From assembly GCF_016801775.1 (NCBI RefSeq), contig NZ_CP069004.1, forward strand, positions 1,612,001 to 1,676,000: a DNA stretch of 64,000 bases. Reading direction: 5' to 3'. The stretch comes from Sulfitobacter mediterraneus (GTDB lineage: Bacteria > Pseudomonadota > Alphaproteobacteria > Rhodobacterales > Rhodobacteraceae). A model generated the notes under the pieces. The model searched no databases and was not told where the DNA came from. It saw nothing but the letters and a program-made list of their open reading frames with translations. Both the position numbers and the translations under genes were made by a program. Below are positions 34,132-42,969 of the stretch, piece after piece. Every line of letters starts with the position of its first letter. Position 1 is the first letter of the stretch.

Positions 34132-34943
34132 AGAACATACCTCTTTCCGCCCTCATCGGCCTGTTCTTCACTGGCCTCTTTTTCCTGATGGCACTCTTTG
34201 CGCCCTTTATCGCGCCCTATGGCATGGCCGAAGTCGTCGGCGATGTCTGGGAACCCTCTTCGTCCGAATTTCTGCTGGGCACCGACAGCATTGGCCGCGA
34301 CCTGCTGACGCGTCTGATCTACGGCGGACGCACAACGATCTTTATCGCGACTATGGCAACGATCCTGAGCTTTACACTTGGCTCTGTCCTGGGCTTCTTT
34401 GCCGCGGTATCGGGCGGTTGGGTTGACCAGACCATCAGCCGCTTTGTCGATCTGATCATGTCGATCCCATCGCTGATCTTTGCGCTTGTGGTCTTGTCGG
34501 TGATGCCAACAACCACATTCATCCTGATCCTGCTGATGGGCCTTTTGGACAGCACACGCGTGTTCCGACTTGCCCGTGCTGTCGCGGTTGACATCACGGT
34601 CATGGATTACGTCGAAGCGGCCCGCCTGCGGGGCGAAAAAATCGGCTGGATCATCTTCCGCGAAACCCTGCCGAATGCGCTCTCCCCCCTCGTGGCCGAG
34701 ATGGGTCTGCGCTTCATCTTCGCGGTGCTCTTCATCTCCACGCTGTCCTTCCTTGGTCTTGGTGTACAGCCACCGCTGGCCGATTGGGGCGGGATCGTGA
34801 AAGAGAACAAGGAAGGCATCAACTACGGCATTCAGGCAGCACTTTATCCGGCCTATGCCATCGCCATCCTATGTATCTCGATCAACCTTGTTGCGGACTG
34901 GATCCTGAACCGCACCACATCGCTGAAAGGGGGCCGGGGATGA
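34128..34943 (+). CDS. Peptide ABC transporter permease (DppC type)
   Basis: Second permease, 271 residues, with five or six helices. Conserved blocks are FLLGTDSIGRDLLTRLIYGG (about 45-64), typical of DppC/OppC, and the EAA loop DYVEAARLRGEKIGWIIFRE (about 160-180). The start is the ATG at 34128, which overlaps the previous stop by 4 bp; the frame also runs on upstream in another frame of the DppB gene, which is spurious. Its own stop overlaps the ATPase start by 4 bp. Confidence 0.93.
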   Translation: MKNIPLSALIGLFFTGLFFLMALFAPFIAPYGMAEVVGDVWEPSSSEFLLGTDSIGRDLLTRLIYGGRTTIFIATMATILSFTLGSVLGFFAAVSGGWVDQTISRFVDLIMSIPSLIFALVVLSVMPTTTFILILLMGLLDSTRVFRLARAVAVDITVMDYVEAARLRGEKIGWIIFRETLPNALSPLVAEMGLRFIFAVLFISTLSFLGLGVQPPLADWGGIVKENKEGINYGIQAALYPAYAIAILCISINLVADWILNRTTSLKGGRG

Positions 34944-36577
34944 CCAAACCACTGCTAAAGGTACGCGGCCTCAAAATTGGCGCGACGATCTATCCACCCG
35001 GCGAACGGCCACGGGATATCGAAATTGTCCATGGCGTCGATTTCGATCTTGAGGCGGGCAAGGTGCTGGGCCTGATCGGCGAATCCGGCGCGGGCAAATC
35101 CACCATCGGTCTGGCCTCCATGGCCTATGGGCGGGGCGGTGTTGAGCTGACTGGCGGCGAGGTCTGGGTCAATGGCCGCGACATCCTGCAATCGGGTCTG
35201 CGCGATGTGCGCCGGTTGCGGGGCGCCGAGGTGACTTACGTGTCTCAATCGGCGGCGGCGTCCTTCAACCCCGCCAAGAAGATCATGGAACAGGTGACCG
35301 AGGCGGCAATCTTTCAAGGTAAATTCTCGCGCAAAGACGCCGAAGAACGGGCCGTGGAATTGTTTGCCAAGCTTGGCCTGCCGGACCCGGAAACCATCGG
35401 GAACCGGTATCCGCATCAGGTCTCGGGGGGACAGTTGCAACGCTGCATGACGGCGTTGGCGCTGTGTCCCGAGCCGGACATGGTGGTCTTTGACGAACCC
35501 ACCACCGCGCTGGATGTGACCACCCAAATCGACGTGTTGGCCGCGATCAAGGACGCCATCCGCGACACTGGTGTGGCAGCCCTTTATATCACGCATGATC
35601 TCGCCGTTGTGGCGCAGGTCAGTGATCACATCATGGTGCTGCAACAGGGCGAGATGGTGGAATACGGCACCACCGACCAGATCATCAACGCACCGCGTGA
35701 GGAATACACCAAGGCGCTGGTTTCTGTCCGGTCGATCAACCACGAAGAAAAAGTTCCCACCGACACGCCGCTGTTGCGGGTTGAGAATGTCACGGCCCGC
35801 TACAAAGGCACCAACTTTGACGTGCTCAAGGGCATCAACGTGGAGCTGCACCCCGGTCAAACACTGGCCGTGGTCGGGGAAAGCGGATCTGGCAAATCGA
35901 CCCTTGCGCGGGTGATCACCGGGCTTTTGCCTGCTTCGGACGGGCAGATCGTCTTTGACGATCACACGCTCACTCCCGATCTGGCCACCCGTCCGCTTGA
36001 GGATCTGCGCGAGTTGCAGATGATCTACCAGATGGCGGACACCGCGATGAACCCGCGCCAGACCGTTGGCACGATCATCGGCCGCCCGCTTGAGTTCTAC
36101 TTTGGCCTCAAGGGCAAGGAAAAGCAGACGCGTATTCAGGAACTTCTCGATGAGATCGAACTGGGCGAAGGCTTTCAGGATCGTTATCCGGCGGAGCTGT
36201 CCGGCGGTCAGAAACAACGTGTCTGCATCGCGCGGGCACTGGCGGCCAAACCCAAATTGATCATTTGCGACGAGGTCACATCGGCCCTCGATCCGCTGGT
36301 GGCGGACGGCATCCTCAAACTGCTTTTGAAACTGCAAAAGATCGAGGATGTCTCCTACCTGTTCATCACCCATGATCTGGCCACGGTCAAAGCGATTGCC
36401 GACAGTATTGCGGTGATGTTCCAAGGCGAGGTTGTCCGCTATGGACCAAAATCCCAAGTGCTGGCCCCGCCTTTTGATGACTATACAGACCTGCTGCTCA
36501 GCTCCGTTCCGGAGATGAAGCTTGGCTGGCTCGAAGACGTTCTGGCCCATCGCAAGATGGAAAGCGCCGGGAACTAA
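34940..36577 (+). CDS. Fused double ABC ATPase of the peptide importer
   Basis: Energises the importer; 545 residues with two complete nucleotide-binding domains, equivalent to DppD fused to DppF. First domain: Walker A GLIGESGAGKST (about 45), signature VSGGQLQR (about 160), Walker B VVFDEPTTALD. Second domain: Walker A VVGESGSGKST (about 313), signature LSGGQKQR (about 420), Walker B IICDEVTSALD. The second Walker B has Glu in the usual catalytic place. The C-terminal zinc/peptide-transport tail of single DppD-type ATPases is reduced. Start at ATG 34940, overlapping the permease stop. A terminator follows, ending the operon. Confidence 0.94.
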   Translation: MTKPLLKVRGLKIGATIYPPGERPRDIEIVHGVDFDLEAGKVLGLIGESGAGKSTIGLASMAYGRGGVELTGGEVWVNGRDILQSGLRDVRRLRGAEVTYVSQSAAASFNPAKKIMEQVTEAAIFQGKFSRKDAEERAVELFAKLGLPDPETIGNRYPHQVSGGQLQRCMTALALCPEPDMVVFDEPTTALDVTTQIDVLAAIKDAIRDTGVAALYITHDLAVVAQVSDHIMVLQQGEMVEYGTTDQIINAPREEYTKALVSVRSINHEEKVPTDTPLLRVENVTARYKGTNFDVLKGINVELHPGQTLAVVGESGSGKSTLARVITGLLPASDGQIVFDDHTLTPDLATRPLEDLRELQMIYQMADTAMNPRQTVGTIIGRPLEFYFGLKGKEKQTRIQELLDEIELGEGFQDRYPAELSGGQKQRVCIARALAAKPKLIICDEVTSALDPLVADGILKLLLKLQKIEDVSYLFITHDLATVKAIADSIAVMFQGEVVRYGPKSQVLAPPFDDYTDLLLSSVPEMKLGWLEDVLAHRKMESAGN

Positions 36578-36589
36578 GACCAAAAGGAC

Positions 36590-36622
36590 AAGCCGGGCGC
36601 GTTTGCCCGGCTTTGTTTGTTT
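36590..36622 (+). terminator. Intrinsic terminator of the peptide importer operon
   Basis: AAGCCGGGC-GCGTTT-GCCCGGCTT, a 9-bp stem, then TGTTTGTTTT. It is 12 bp after the ATPase stop. Its stem and loop closely match the terminator at 38560. Confidence 0.9.
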
Positions 36623-36749
36623 TGTGGCTGCTTTGACGGCACCCGCAATAGGCAAACCTCCGACCATCTTGCAATCAAAGATTGAACTTGCGATCAGCGC
36701 ATAGGGAGGTTAACAGGTTACTGTACACCCCTCAACGACAGGTAATTTC

Positions 36750-38501
36750 ATGTCACAATTCTTTATCTTTTCGGCGCCAGCTTTTGTGCGGCCCGTCTCA
36801 GACAATTACGTCGATCCAACAGGAACCTTCACCACATTCAACACGCATTTTTCCGCAACCGCAGTCACATTTGAAGCTTTGGGTGAAGCGGAATTGAAGA
36901 CCAGATTAACAGGGTCTTTTCAGCAAGACGGCGACGGCAGGATCACAGGCACCATCACCGGCATCAGAACGACGCTTGAGGAACCGTCCTATGTTTACGA
37001 AGGTGTCCCGATCGAGCAAACGGTTGTGCAGCTTGACGTCAATGGCGTTGATTTCAGTCACTACTCCAATGCCGTAGCCGGCAATGGCCAAGCCAATGAT
37101 CAGCCCTGGACCAACGAATTGGATGCGGCCTTTTTTGCCGGAGATGACGAAATCACCGTTGAGGCATTGTCCGATGGCACAACACCGCTTGTCGTAAACG
37201 GGCATGATGGCGATGACCGTATTCAGATCGAGCCTGAATTTTACGATTTTTTCGGCAATGTGTTGGTCAGCGATCAAATATTGCCAGATACTGACATCGA
37301 TCTCACCTATGTTGAACGTTGGAAGACATTTGCCCCCTCAGCGAATACCGTAATCGAAGGCGGTGCCGGTGACGATCATATCCGGTCCTCCATCGGTGAT
37401 GATACCGTGTTCGGGGGAAGCGGTGACGATTTCATTTTCTCGGATATCGGGCAAGATCGTCTATACGGCGGGCCAGGAAATGATGAACTGAGGTCAACCG
37501 AAAAAGGAATATTTGGCAGCGATGTGTCCGTGGGGGCAACAGCGGTTTATAACTATCCAAGCTCAAATTTTATCATAAATGTCGAGCAGAACGTCGCGAG
37601 GATTCATACAGAATTGCAGAGCATCGTGCCGCTTGACCACTACGAAGGCATCGGCCCTTCTGCATCGCTTGACACGGTATTGCTGATGCGAACCATCTCC
37701 GTCCAAGACAAAGTGGCGGACAGAGAAGGCTCAGACACCCTGTTCAACATTGATTTTCTGGAATTTCAGGACCGTACCATTGATCTAAATGAGCTGAGCA
37801 CCTTTCATTTCCATACCAACGATGAGGTGCATCACCTGACAGGAGACGCCACAGCCCTCAATATTGGCGCACTTCGCGATGCGGTTGAATTGAGTGACGC
37901 AGAAGCGCGCGAATTGGTTGAGATCTACACCGCGTTTTTCGACCGTGCGCCAGATGCTTTGGGTCTGTATTTCTGGGCGCAGCATGTGGTGAAGGGGATG
38001 TCTCTTGAAGAGGTCGCAGGGCATCTTGCCGCCTCTGTCGAGGCGCAGGCGTTGTTTCCGTTTGACGATGGTCCTGCGGCGTTCATTTCCGCCGTCTATC
38101 AAAACGTCCTGAACCGTGCACCGGATGCCGATGGCTTGGCGTTTTGGTCTGGCGTGCTGGAGGCGGGCCAGATCAGCCGTGGAGAATTGGTGCTTGAGAT
38201 CATCCGCGGCACCCGGGCCGAAGCTTCCACAGATGACAGTGCGGAAACCATATCCCAGCGGGTCACCGATGCGCTGTTTCTGGAGGCGAAGACCTATCTG
38301 GGTCTCTATTTTTCGGCCTACAAAGGAATGAGCAATGTCGATCATGCCGAAAACGTGTTCGAGACATTCGACGGCTCCGGTCAAAGCTTTGCCGAGGCGA
38401 AGACCTTGATCGAGGATTACCACGAAGCAGCGATGGACCCGGATACGGGCGAGTTGTTGATCACCATGGTGGGCATCACGGGCGGGATGTTTGACACGTA
38501 A
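36750..38501 (+). CDS. RTX-repeat protein with two DUF4214 domains
   Basis: Probably exported protein of 583 residues without an N-terminal signal. RTX calcium-binding nonapeptide repeats occur at about 205-255 (GGAGDDHI, GGSGDDFI, GGPGNDEL). From about 395 to 510 are two DUF4214 segments, marked ARELVEIYTAFFDRAPDALG and FISAVYQNVLNRAPDADGLA, each followed by FW. The C-terminal end, TLIEDYHEAAMDPDTGELL, is acidic. RTX proteins usually leave through a type I system using a C-terminal signal; no type I genes are nearby. DUF4214 is common in surface layer and adhesion proteins. The first 190 residues match no family I know. It is a single-gene unit ended by a terminator. Confidence 0.82.
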   Translation: MSQFFIFSAPAFVRPVSDNYVDPTGTFTTFNTHFSATAVTFEALGEAELKTRLTGSFQQDGDGRITGTITGIRTTLEEPSYVYEGVPIEQTVVQLDVNGVDFSHYSNAVAGNGQANDQPWTNELDAAFFAGDDEITVEALSDGTTPLVVNGHDGDDRIQIEPEFYDFFGNVLVSDQILPDTDIDLTYVERWKTFAPSANTVIEGGAGDDHIRSSIGDDTVFGGSGDDFIFSDIGQDRLYGGPGNDELRSTEKGIFGSDVSVGATAVYNYPSSNFIINVEQNVARIHTELQSIVPLDHYEGIGPSASLDTVLLMRTISVQDKVADREGSDTLFNIDFLEFQDRTIDLNELSTFHFHTNDEVHHLTGDATALNIGALRDAVELSDAEARELVEIYTAFFDRAPDALGLYFWAQHVVKGMSLEEVAGHLAASVEAQALFPFDDGPAAFISAVYQNVLNRAPDADGLAFWSGVLEAGQISRGELVLEIIRGTRAEASTDDSAETISQRVTDALFLEAKTYLGLYFSAYKGMSNVDHAENVFETFDGSGQSFAEAKTLIEDYHEAAMDPDTGELLITMVGITGGMFDT

Positions 38502-38559
38502 CTTGGAACGTCAACTTCACCCTGACGAACAGCGCGCCAATTGGCGTAAGATATGACAT

Positions 38560-38592
38560 AGGCCGGGCGCGATTGCCCGGCCTGTTTTTGTT
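38560..38592 (+). terminator. Intrinsic terminator after the RTX/DUF4214 gene
   Basis: AGGCCGGGC-GCGATT-GCCCGGCCT, a 9-bp stem, then GTTTTTGTTT. It lies 58 bp after the stop and 10 bp before the MarR promoter region. Confidence 0.9.
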
Positions 38593-38602
38593 TGGATCGC
38601 CT

Positions 38603-38639
38603 TGACATTATAAATGTCATTATGACATGCTTAATGTCA
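38603..38639. promoter_or_regulatory. Twin palindromic operator TGACAT-N5-ATGTCA for the MarR gene
   Basis: Two 17-bp perfect palindromes, TGACAT-TATAA-ATGTCA (38603-38619) and TGACAT-GCTTA-ATGTCA (38623-38639), with identical arms and centres 20 bp apart, about two helix turns. The first contains a -10-like TATAAA and TTGACA at its edge; the second covers the start codon of the MarR gene. This is the expected form of an autorepressor site for a MarR dimer pair. Confidence 0.75.
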
Positions 38640-39091
38640 TGAATCACTTACATCATCTTTACCAGGTTATCTGGCAATCCCGCCCCCTGATGCAGGCTGC
38701 AGAAGCGGCGGTGGAACGCGGCCTCGAGGGCAGCGGGCTGACCGTTCGCATGCGCGCGGTGCTGGAAATCCTCGCAGATGGCGGCGCAGCGACGGTCCCC
38801 GAAATCGCGCAGCGTCTTGAGATCAAACGGCAATATGTACAGCTGATGATCAACGACACCCATGACGCCGGGTTCACTGAGGCGGTCCCGAACCCCCGTC
38901 ATCAACGCTCCAAGCTCATTGCCCTGACCGAGACCGGGCAGAGCCTTATTGCTCAGGTCATGCAGCGCGAGAAGGAATTGCTGAAAAGGATCGGTGGCGA
39001 TCTGCCTGATGAAGAGTTGGAGATCACACTCAGAACCATGCAGCAATTGATCGCGCGGCTAAAGTCCGCCACCGAGGAGAAGGCTCCGTGA
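38639..39091 (+). CDS. MarR-family transcriptional regulator
   Basis: Winged-HTH regulator of 150 residues. The HTH shows ATVPEIAQRLEIKRQYVQLMIND (about 55-77) and the wing PNPRHQRSKLIALTETG (about 84-100). The N- and C-terminal helices would make the dimer. The start is uncertain: ATG at 38639 or the in-frame ATG at 38627. Neither has a Shine-Dalgarno, so the mRNA may have a very short leader. The twin palindrome overlaps the start region, which suggests autorepression. The isochorismatase-like gene overlaps the stop by 4 bp (GTGA), so it is the obvious target of control. The inducer is unknown. Confidence 0.85.
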   Translation: MNHLHHLYQVIWQSRPLMQAAEAAVERGLEGSGLTVRMRAVLEILADGGAATVPEIAQRLEIKRQYVQLMINDTHDAGFTEAVPNPRHQRSKLIALTETGQSLIAQVMQREKELLKRIGGDLPDEELEITLRTMQQLIARLKSATEEKAP

Positions 39092-39711
39092 CGGTTTTTC
39101 TTTCTGCTCTTGTCATTGGCGGTCTCACCCTATGGCTTCTTCACGGCATCAGGCTGATAAAACGGGTCAGTACCGGCCCTCTGGTTCGAGGGCAGTCCGA
39201 AACGGCACTTGTGATGATCGACCTGCAAACCGTCTTCTGGCAGGATGGCCCCTACAACGCAGATCAGAAGGCCAAGGCAGAAATCGCAATCTTGCATGCG
39301 GTGGAACGGGCCAAGGCCAATGGCATCCCCGTCATCGCCCTGCGGCAGGAATGGTCCATCCCCTCGACCAGAGTGATTGCACGCCTCACCATGAAGGGGG
39401 CTGCAGTGGCGGGCTCGGATGGCACCGAAATTGCCGGGCCCTTTGCGGGCAAGGCGGATCATACACTGGTCAAGCGGGTGCAGGACGGATTTGAAACGGG
39501 CGCACTTGACCCCTTGCTGAAAAAACTTGGGGTCGGCCATTTGCATGTGATGGGGCTGGATACCGCCTATTGCGTGGCCAAAACGGCGCTTGCCGCCCGC
39601 GCACGGGGGTATCAGGTGACAATTGACCGGCGGACGATCCTGGCCGGGGATCAAACGGCCGGGGAGAAAGCCCTGAAACAGCTTGAAGAAAACGGCGTTA
39701 CATTGATCTAG
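39088..39711 (+). CDS. Isochorismatase-family cysteine hydrolase with N-terminal membrane helix
   Basis: Cysteine hydrolase of 207 residues, GTG start. The Asp-Lys-Cys triad is in MIDLQTVF (about 48), DHTLVKRVQDGF (Lys about 128) and LDTAYCVAKTAL (Cys about 156). The first 20 residues are a hydrophobic helix, unusual for the family, so it is probably anchored in the inner membrane. The catalytic domain could face either side. Substrates of the family include isochorismate, nicotinamide and amides; none is evident here. Co-expressed with the MarR gene by overlap. Confidence 0.83.
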   Translation: MTVFLSALVIGGLTLWLLHGIRLIKRVSTGPLVRGQSETALVMIDLQTVFWQDGPYNADQKAKAEIAILHAVERAKANGIPVIALRQEWSIPSTRVIARLTMKGAAVAGSDGTEIAGPFAGKADHTLVKRVQDGFETGALDPLLKKLGVGHLHVMGLDTAYCVAKTALAARARGYQVTIDRRTILAGDQTAGEKALKQLEENGVTLI

Positions 39712-39717
39712 CCCGGA

Positions 39718-40944
39718 TCAGAAGGTCAGTTTCGCACCGATGATCAGCGTATGAGATTGTACCCCCGCATCGCCGACCGCCTTGGGCATGATCAGCGGCA
39801 CAAACCCGTCGTTGAACATGTATTCCGCGCCCAGCTTTAGATGCTTGCTCATGTCCACCTCAACGCCCAGCACAGCCTGATCCATCTTTTCCCACTCGGT
39901 GCCCTTGGCCCCCTGCACACCGCGGCTCAGCGATAGGGAATAGGTGGCGGGTTTGCCAAACAGCTCTGACCGGTAGCGGCCCTGAAGAGTCAATGCGCTG
40001 ACCTTATGGCCGGTCGCGGGCCAGATGCCGGTGGTCTTGGTGAACTCCGCCATCAGGTCATAGCGGTCTGCACTCAGCGTCGCGTTCATGTTATAGGCGC
40101 CATTCCACAAACGGGCGGTTCCGGCAGAGGGCGGATGATGGGCAATTGCGCTGTCATAGATCGTGCCCCGCAGATAACCACCGCCCAGTTGCAGTTGCAT
40201 CCCGCCCTTCAGGTCCACCCGGTGCGCGAGGTTGACCGCGTAATTCTCGTAATCGCCATCGTTGTCCGGGCTGTCCACGACCCGCAAACCGCGATGGCCA
40301 GGGATAAGGCTAAAGGCCAGATCGGTGTTCTTGCCCAGATAGCCGACTTCGATCACCGGATCTTTCGATTGCGCCCAAAAATAGTGATTGCTGTGCGAAT
40401 GGGTGAAGGGGGCATAGGTGGCAAAATTGCCAAAATTCACCGTCTTGCGCCCCACTGCCAAGTAAAACGGCGACCGGTCCAGATCGCCAAGCGCGACCCA
40501 GTATTTGCGCAGTTGCAGCGCATCCTGGCCGGGGTATTCGACTTCGGTATATTCAGCCTGGGCAAAGGCTGTGACCATCGGCAGCGCCAATGTGGCATGC
40601 ACGGTGGCCTCGTTCACCACGCCATAAACATCAGAGGTGCCGCTGGTGTGGGTCGGCGGCAGCCGCGACAGGATCGGGAATTTACCAGCGGTATTGGTGC
40701 GCTCGGCAATGATCGTGGCAAAAAGTCGCCCGCCAAAGGTCAGCGTGCCAATCTCGCCTGACTGCCGGGCCCGCAGGGCGATGCCCACCTTGCCCGTGAC
40801 GTCCCCCTGCCGGTCCAGCATCCGTTCCGAATAACGCAAGGAGGTGCCTGTGGGAGAATTGGCTTGGTCCGCCTCTCCCGGCTTTGCCCCTACAAGGAGA
40901 AAAACACCCGCCAAAGCAGCAGTAAACTTTTGAAAATGCGTCAT
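39718..40944 (-). CDS. Outer-membrane beta-barrel protein (porin-like)
   Basis: Predicted outer-membrane barrel of 408 residues, family not firmly recognised; it resembles LbtU-like or carbohydrate-selective porins. An N-terminal signal peptide ends near residue 25. Alternating hydrophobic and polar strands continue to the end, and it finishes with a C-terminal Phe (TLIIGAKLTF), the usual BAM recognition signal. Gly- and aromatic-rich turns (YWVALGDLDRSPFYLAVGRK) fit a barrel. It is convergent with the isochorismatase gene and divergent from the phosphodiesterase gene. Confidence 0.72.
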   Translation of the reverse strand: MTHFQKFTAALAGVFLLVGAKPGEADQANSPTGTSLRYSERMLDRQGDVTGKVGIALRARQSGEIGTLTFGGRLFATIIAERTNTAGKFPILSRLPPTHTSGTSDVYGVVNEATVHATLALPMVTAFAQAEYTEVEYPGQDALQLRKYWVALGDLDRSPFYLAVGRKTVNFGNFATYAPFTHSHSNHYFWAQSKDPVIEVGYLGKNTDLAFSLIPGHRGLRVVDSPDNDGDYENYAVNLAHRVDLKGGMQLQLGGGYLRGTIYDSAIAHHPPSAGTARLWNGAYNMNATLSADRYDLMAEFTKTTGIWPATGHKVSALTLQGRYRSELFGKPATYSLSLSRGVQGAKGTEWEKMDQAVLGVEVDMSKHLKLGAEYMFNDGFVPLIMPKAVGDAGVQSHTLIIGAKLTF

Positions 40945-41157
40945 GAAATGAACCCGCCCGATTTGATAACCGCCGAAAATACGGCAGTTTCATCAAATTA
41001 TCACGGTTTCGTGATCGACTGAATGACCAATTTTGCCACATGGCCCCTAAGTGGTAGGTGACGTGGGGCAAAGGTGATAAATTTGGCCCAACTGCCCCCT
41101 TTCTATTCAGAAATACATCTGTGATGGTTCTCAAAACCGCAAGCAATGAGGTGCCAC

Positions 41158-41994
41158 GTGGACAACAAACTTTTGCTGATCATTCTCGACGGCGTGCCCT
41201 ACCGCAACTGGCGCAGGCTGTTTGGCAATCTGGAAGGCTGGGTGGACAGTGGTGATGCGCGGGTCTGGAAGATCCGGTCGGTGCTGCCCTCCATTTCCGC
41301 CTCTTGCTATGCCTCGATCCACACCGGCGTTGCACCTGCGGTGCATGGCTGCACCGGCAATGGCAATGTCTTCCGCCTCAAGGAAAAAGACGTGTTCAGC
41401 CAGGTCCGCGAAGCGGGCGGCGTGACCGGCGCGGTCGCACACAGCTTTTGGTCAGAGTTCTTTAACCGCCATCCCTTCGATTATGTCCGTGATGTCGAAT
41501 ATGACGAACCGGACAGCGCCACGATCAACCACGGCCGATTTCACACCATGACTGGATACGGACAGACCAATCAGATGACCCCCTCTGATGTGGATCTCTT
41601 TGCCTCGCTGACCAACCTCTGCCTGCGCTTTGGTCTCAATTACGGCATGTTGCACACCTGCACGCTCGACAGTATGGGCCACAGGTTCTTTCACGAAAGC
41701 CAGGAAATGGATCATGCCTGTTTCGTGATGGACGAAATGCTGGCCCCGTTCATCCCCAAATGGCGGGCCGCTGGGTATGAGGTGATCGTGACCGCAGATC
41801 ACGGTCAGGACGCCCGCGGCCACCACGGCGGGCGCGACCCGCTGCAACAGGAGGCGGCGCTTTATTACTTTGGGCCGGCTGAGGGACCAGCAGAGGATAT
41901 AGTGATTGATCAATTGCAGCTGGCACCAACGATCCTGCACAGGCTCGGCGCACCGATTGCTGACACGATGAAAGCCAAGAGGTTTTTGTCCTAA
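41158..41994 (+). CDS. Alkaline phosphatase-superfamily protein (nucleotide pyrophosphatase/phosphodiesterase-like)
   Basis: Metal-dependent hydrolase of 278 residues. The first metal Asp is in LLLIILDGVPY, the nucleophile is in VLPSISASCYASIHTGVAP (about 46-64), and further metal ligands are in TLDSMGHRF (about 182) and TADHGQDARGHHGG (about 220). This matches type I phosphodiesterase/nucleotide pyrophosphatases. No signal peptide is seen. The GTG start at 41158 is preferred because GAGG precedes it by 6 nt; the ATG at 41146 is alternative. The substrate is unknown. Confidence 0.82.
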   Translation: MDNKLLLIILDGVPYRNWRRLFGNLEGWVDSGDARVWKIRSVLPSISASCYASIHTGVAPAVHGCTGNGNVFRLKEKDVFSQVREAGGVTGAVAHSFWSEFFNRHPFDYVRDVEYDEPDSATINHGRFHTMTGYGQTNQMTPSDVDLFASLTNLCLRFGLNYGMLHTCTLDSMGHRFFHESQEMDHACFVMDEMLAPFIPKWRAAGYEVIVTADHGQDARGHHGGRDPLQQEAALYYFGPAEGPAEDIVIDQLQLAPTILHRLGAPIADTMKAKRFLS

Positions 41995-42012
41995 AGGTTT
42001 GATCTGGTGGGG

Positions 42013-42969
42013 TTACTTCCCCGCCGGCTCCGCATCATAGGGCCATTGCCCCTGCCCCAGTGCCGCCACTGCATCAATCACCCGATCAAAAAACGCAGCC
42101 GCACGGACCGAACAGGACCGCGCGCGCAGACAGGCATGCACCATGCCATCCATGTTGAACCACACCGCCTTGCCGCCCGCACCTTGCACCGCATCGCGAT
42201 ACGCACCGCCATCGCTTGACAACGGATCACATTGCGCGGTGATCAGGACGGTTGGCGGCAACCCACCAAAATCGCTGTCATGCAAAGGTGCAAACCGCGG
42301 ATCACCTTTTGGCGGCTCCAACCCTCCCGTGCGCACGGTACGGTAAAACGCCATATCCGCGACCGTGAGCTGCGGCGCATTGGCATGCTCTACGTAGGAT
42401 CCCTGCCCCCAATCGCCGCCCAGCCCGGGATAGATCAACACCTGCCCTCTGACCCGCCCGTCAATACGGCCCCGCGCATGATGGGCCATCGCCGCCGCCA
42501 AATTGCCGCCAGCGCTGTCGCCGCAAAGGATCAGATCACCGTCAAACGCGTCTGAAATGGCCGAGAAGGCCGCCCAGGCATCGTTGAAACAGCCCGGAAA
42601 AGTCACATCCGGCGCGAGACCATAGTCCACCGAAATCACCCGGTATCCGGTGCGTTTGCAGATCTCGGCACAGACATCATCGTGGCTGTCCAGACTGCCC
42701 ACGACAAAGCCGCCACCGTGGTAGTAAACCACCGTCACCGCGCTGTCTGACACCTCATAGCGGCGGCAGGGCACGCCGCCGTAAGGTTCATCCGTGACCG
42801 TGACACCCTCCGGACGCCCCTGATAAAAGATCGCGCACATGTCGTCATAGAGGCGCCGCTGATCCTCTATCGTCATTTCAACCGCATCGGGCGGATAGGC
42901 CGCGTCGAGCCGGGCCATATAGGCCCAGGTCTCTGCATCGATCAGCGATTGATAATCGGGGGGGCTCAC
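42013..42969 (-). CDS. Alpha/beta hydrolase, HSL-like esterase
   Basis: Carboxylesterase-like protein of 318 residues of the hormone-sensitive-lipase group. The oxyanion motif HGGGFVVGSLDSHDD (about 83-97) and the nucleophile elbow GDSAGGNLAAA (about 155-165) are intact. The third-residue Asp and His are in ITAQCDPLSSDG and DGMVHACL. The GTG start at 42969-42967 overlaps the acyl-CoA synthetase stop by 4 bp (GTGA), so the two are translated together. The esterase may supply or process the synthetase's acyl substrate, which is inference. Substrate length preference is unknown. Confidence 0.88.
   Translation of the reverse strand: MSPPDYQSLIDAETWAYMARLDAAYPPDAVEMTIEDQRRLYDDMCAIFYQGRPEGVTVTDEPYGGVPCRRYEVSDSAVTVVYYHGGGFVVGSLDSHDDVCAEICKRTGYRVISVDYGLAPDVTFPGCFNDAWAAFSAISDAFDGDLILCGDSAGGNLAAAMAHHARGRIDGRVRGQVLIYPGLGGDWGQGSYVEHANAPQLTVADMAFYRTVRTGGLEPPKGDPRFAPLHDSDFGGLPPTVLITAQCDPLSSDGGAYRDAVQGAGGKAVWFNMDGMVHACLRARSCSVRAAAFFDRVIDAVAALGQGQWPYDAEPAGK

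Noticed and set aside
34955..36667. 570-codon minus-strand frame across the fused ABC ATPase gene
   Set aside because: Antisense shadow of a gene with complete Walker and signature motifs; its own translation has no family features.
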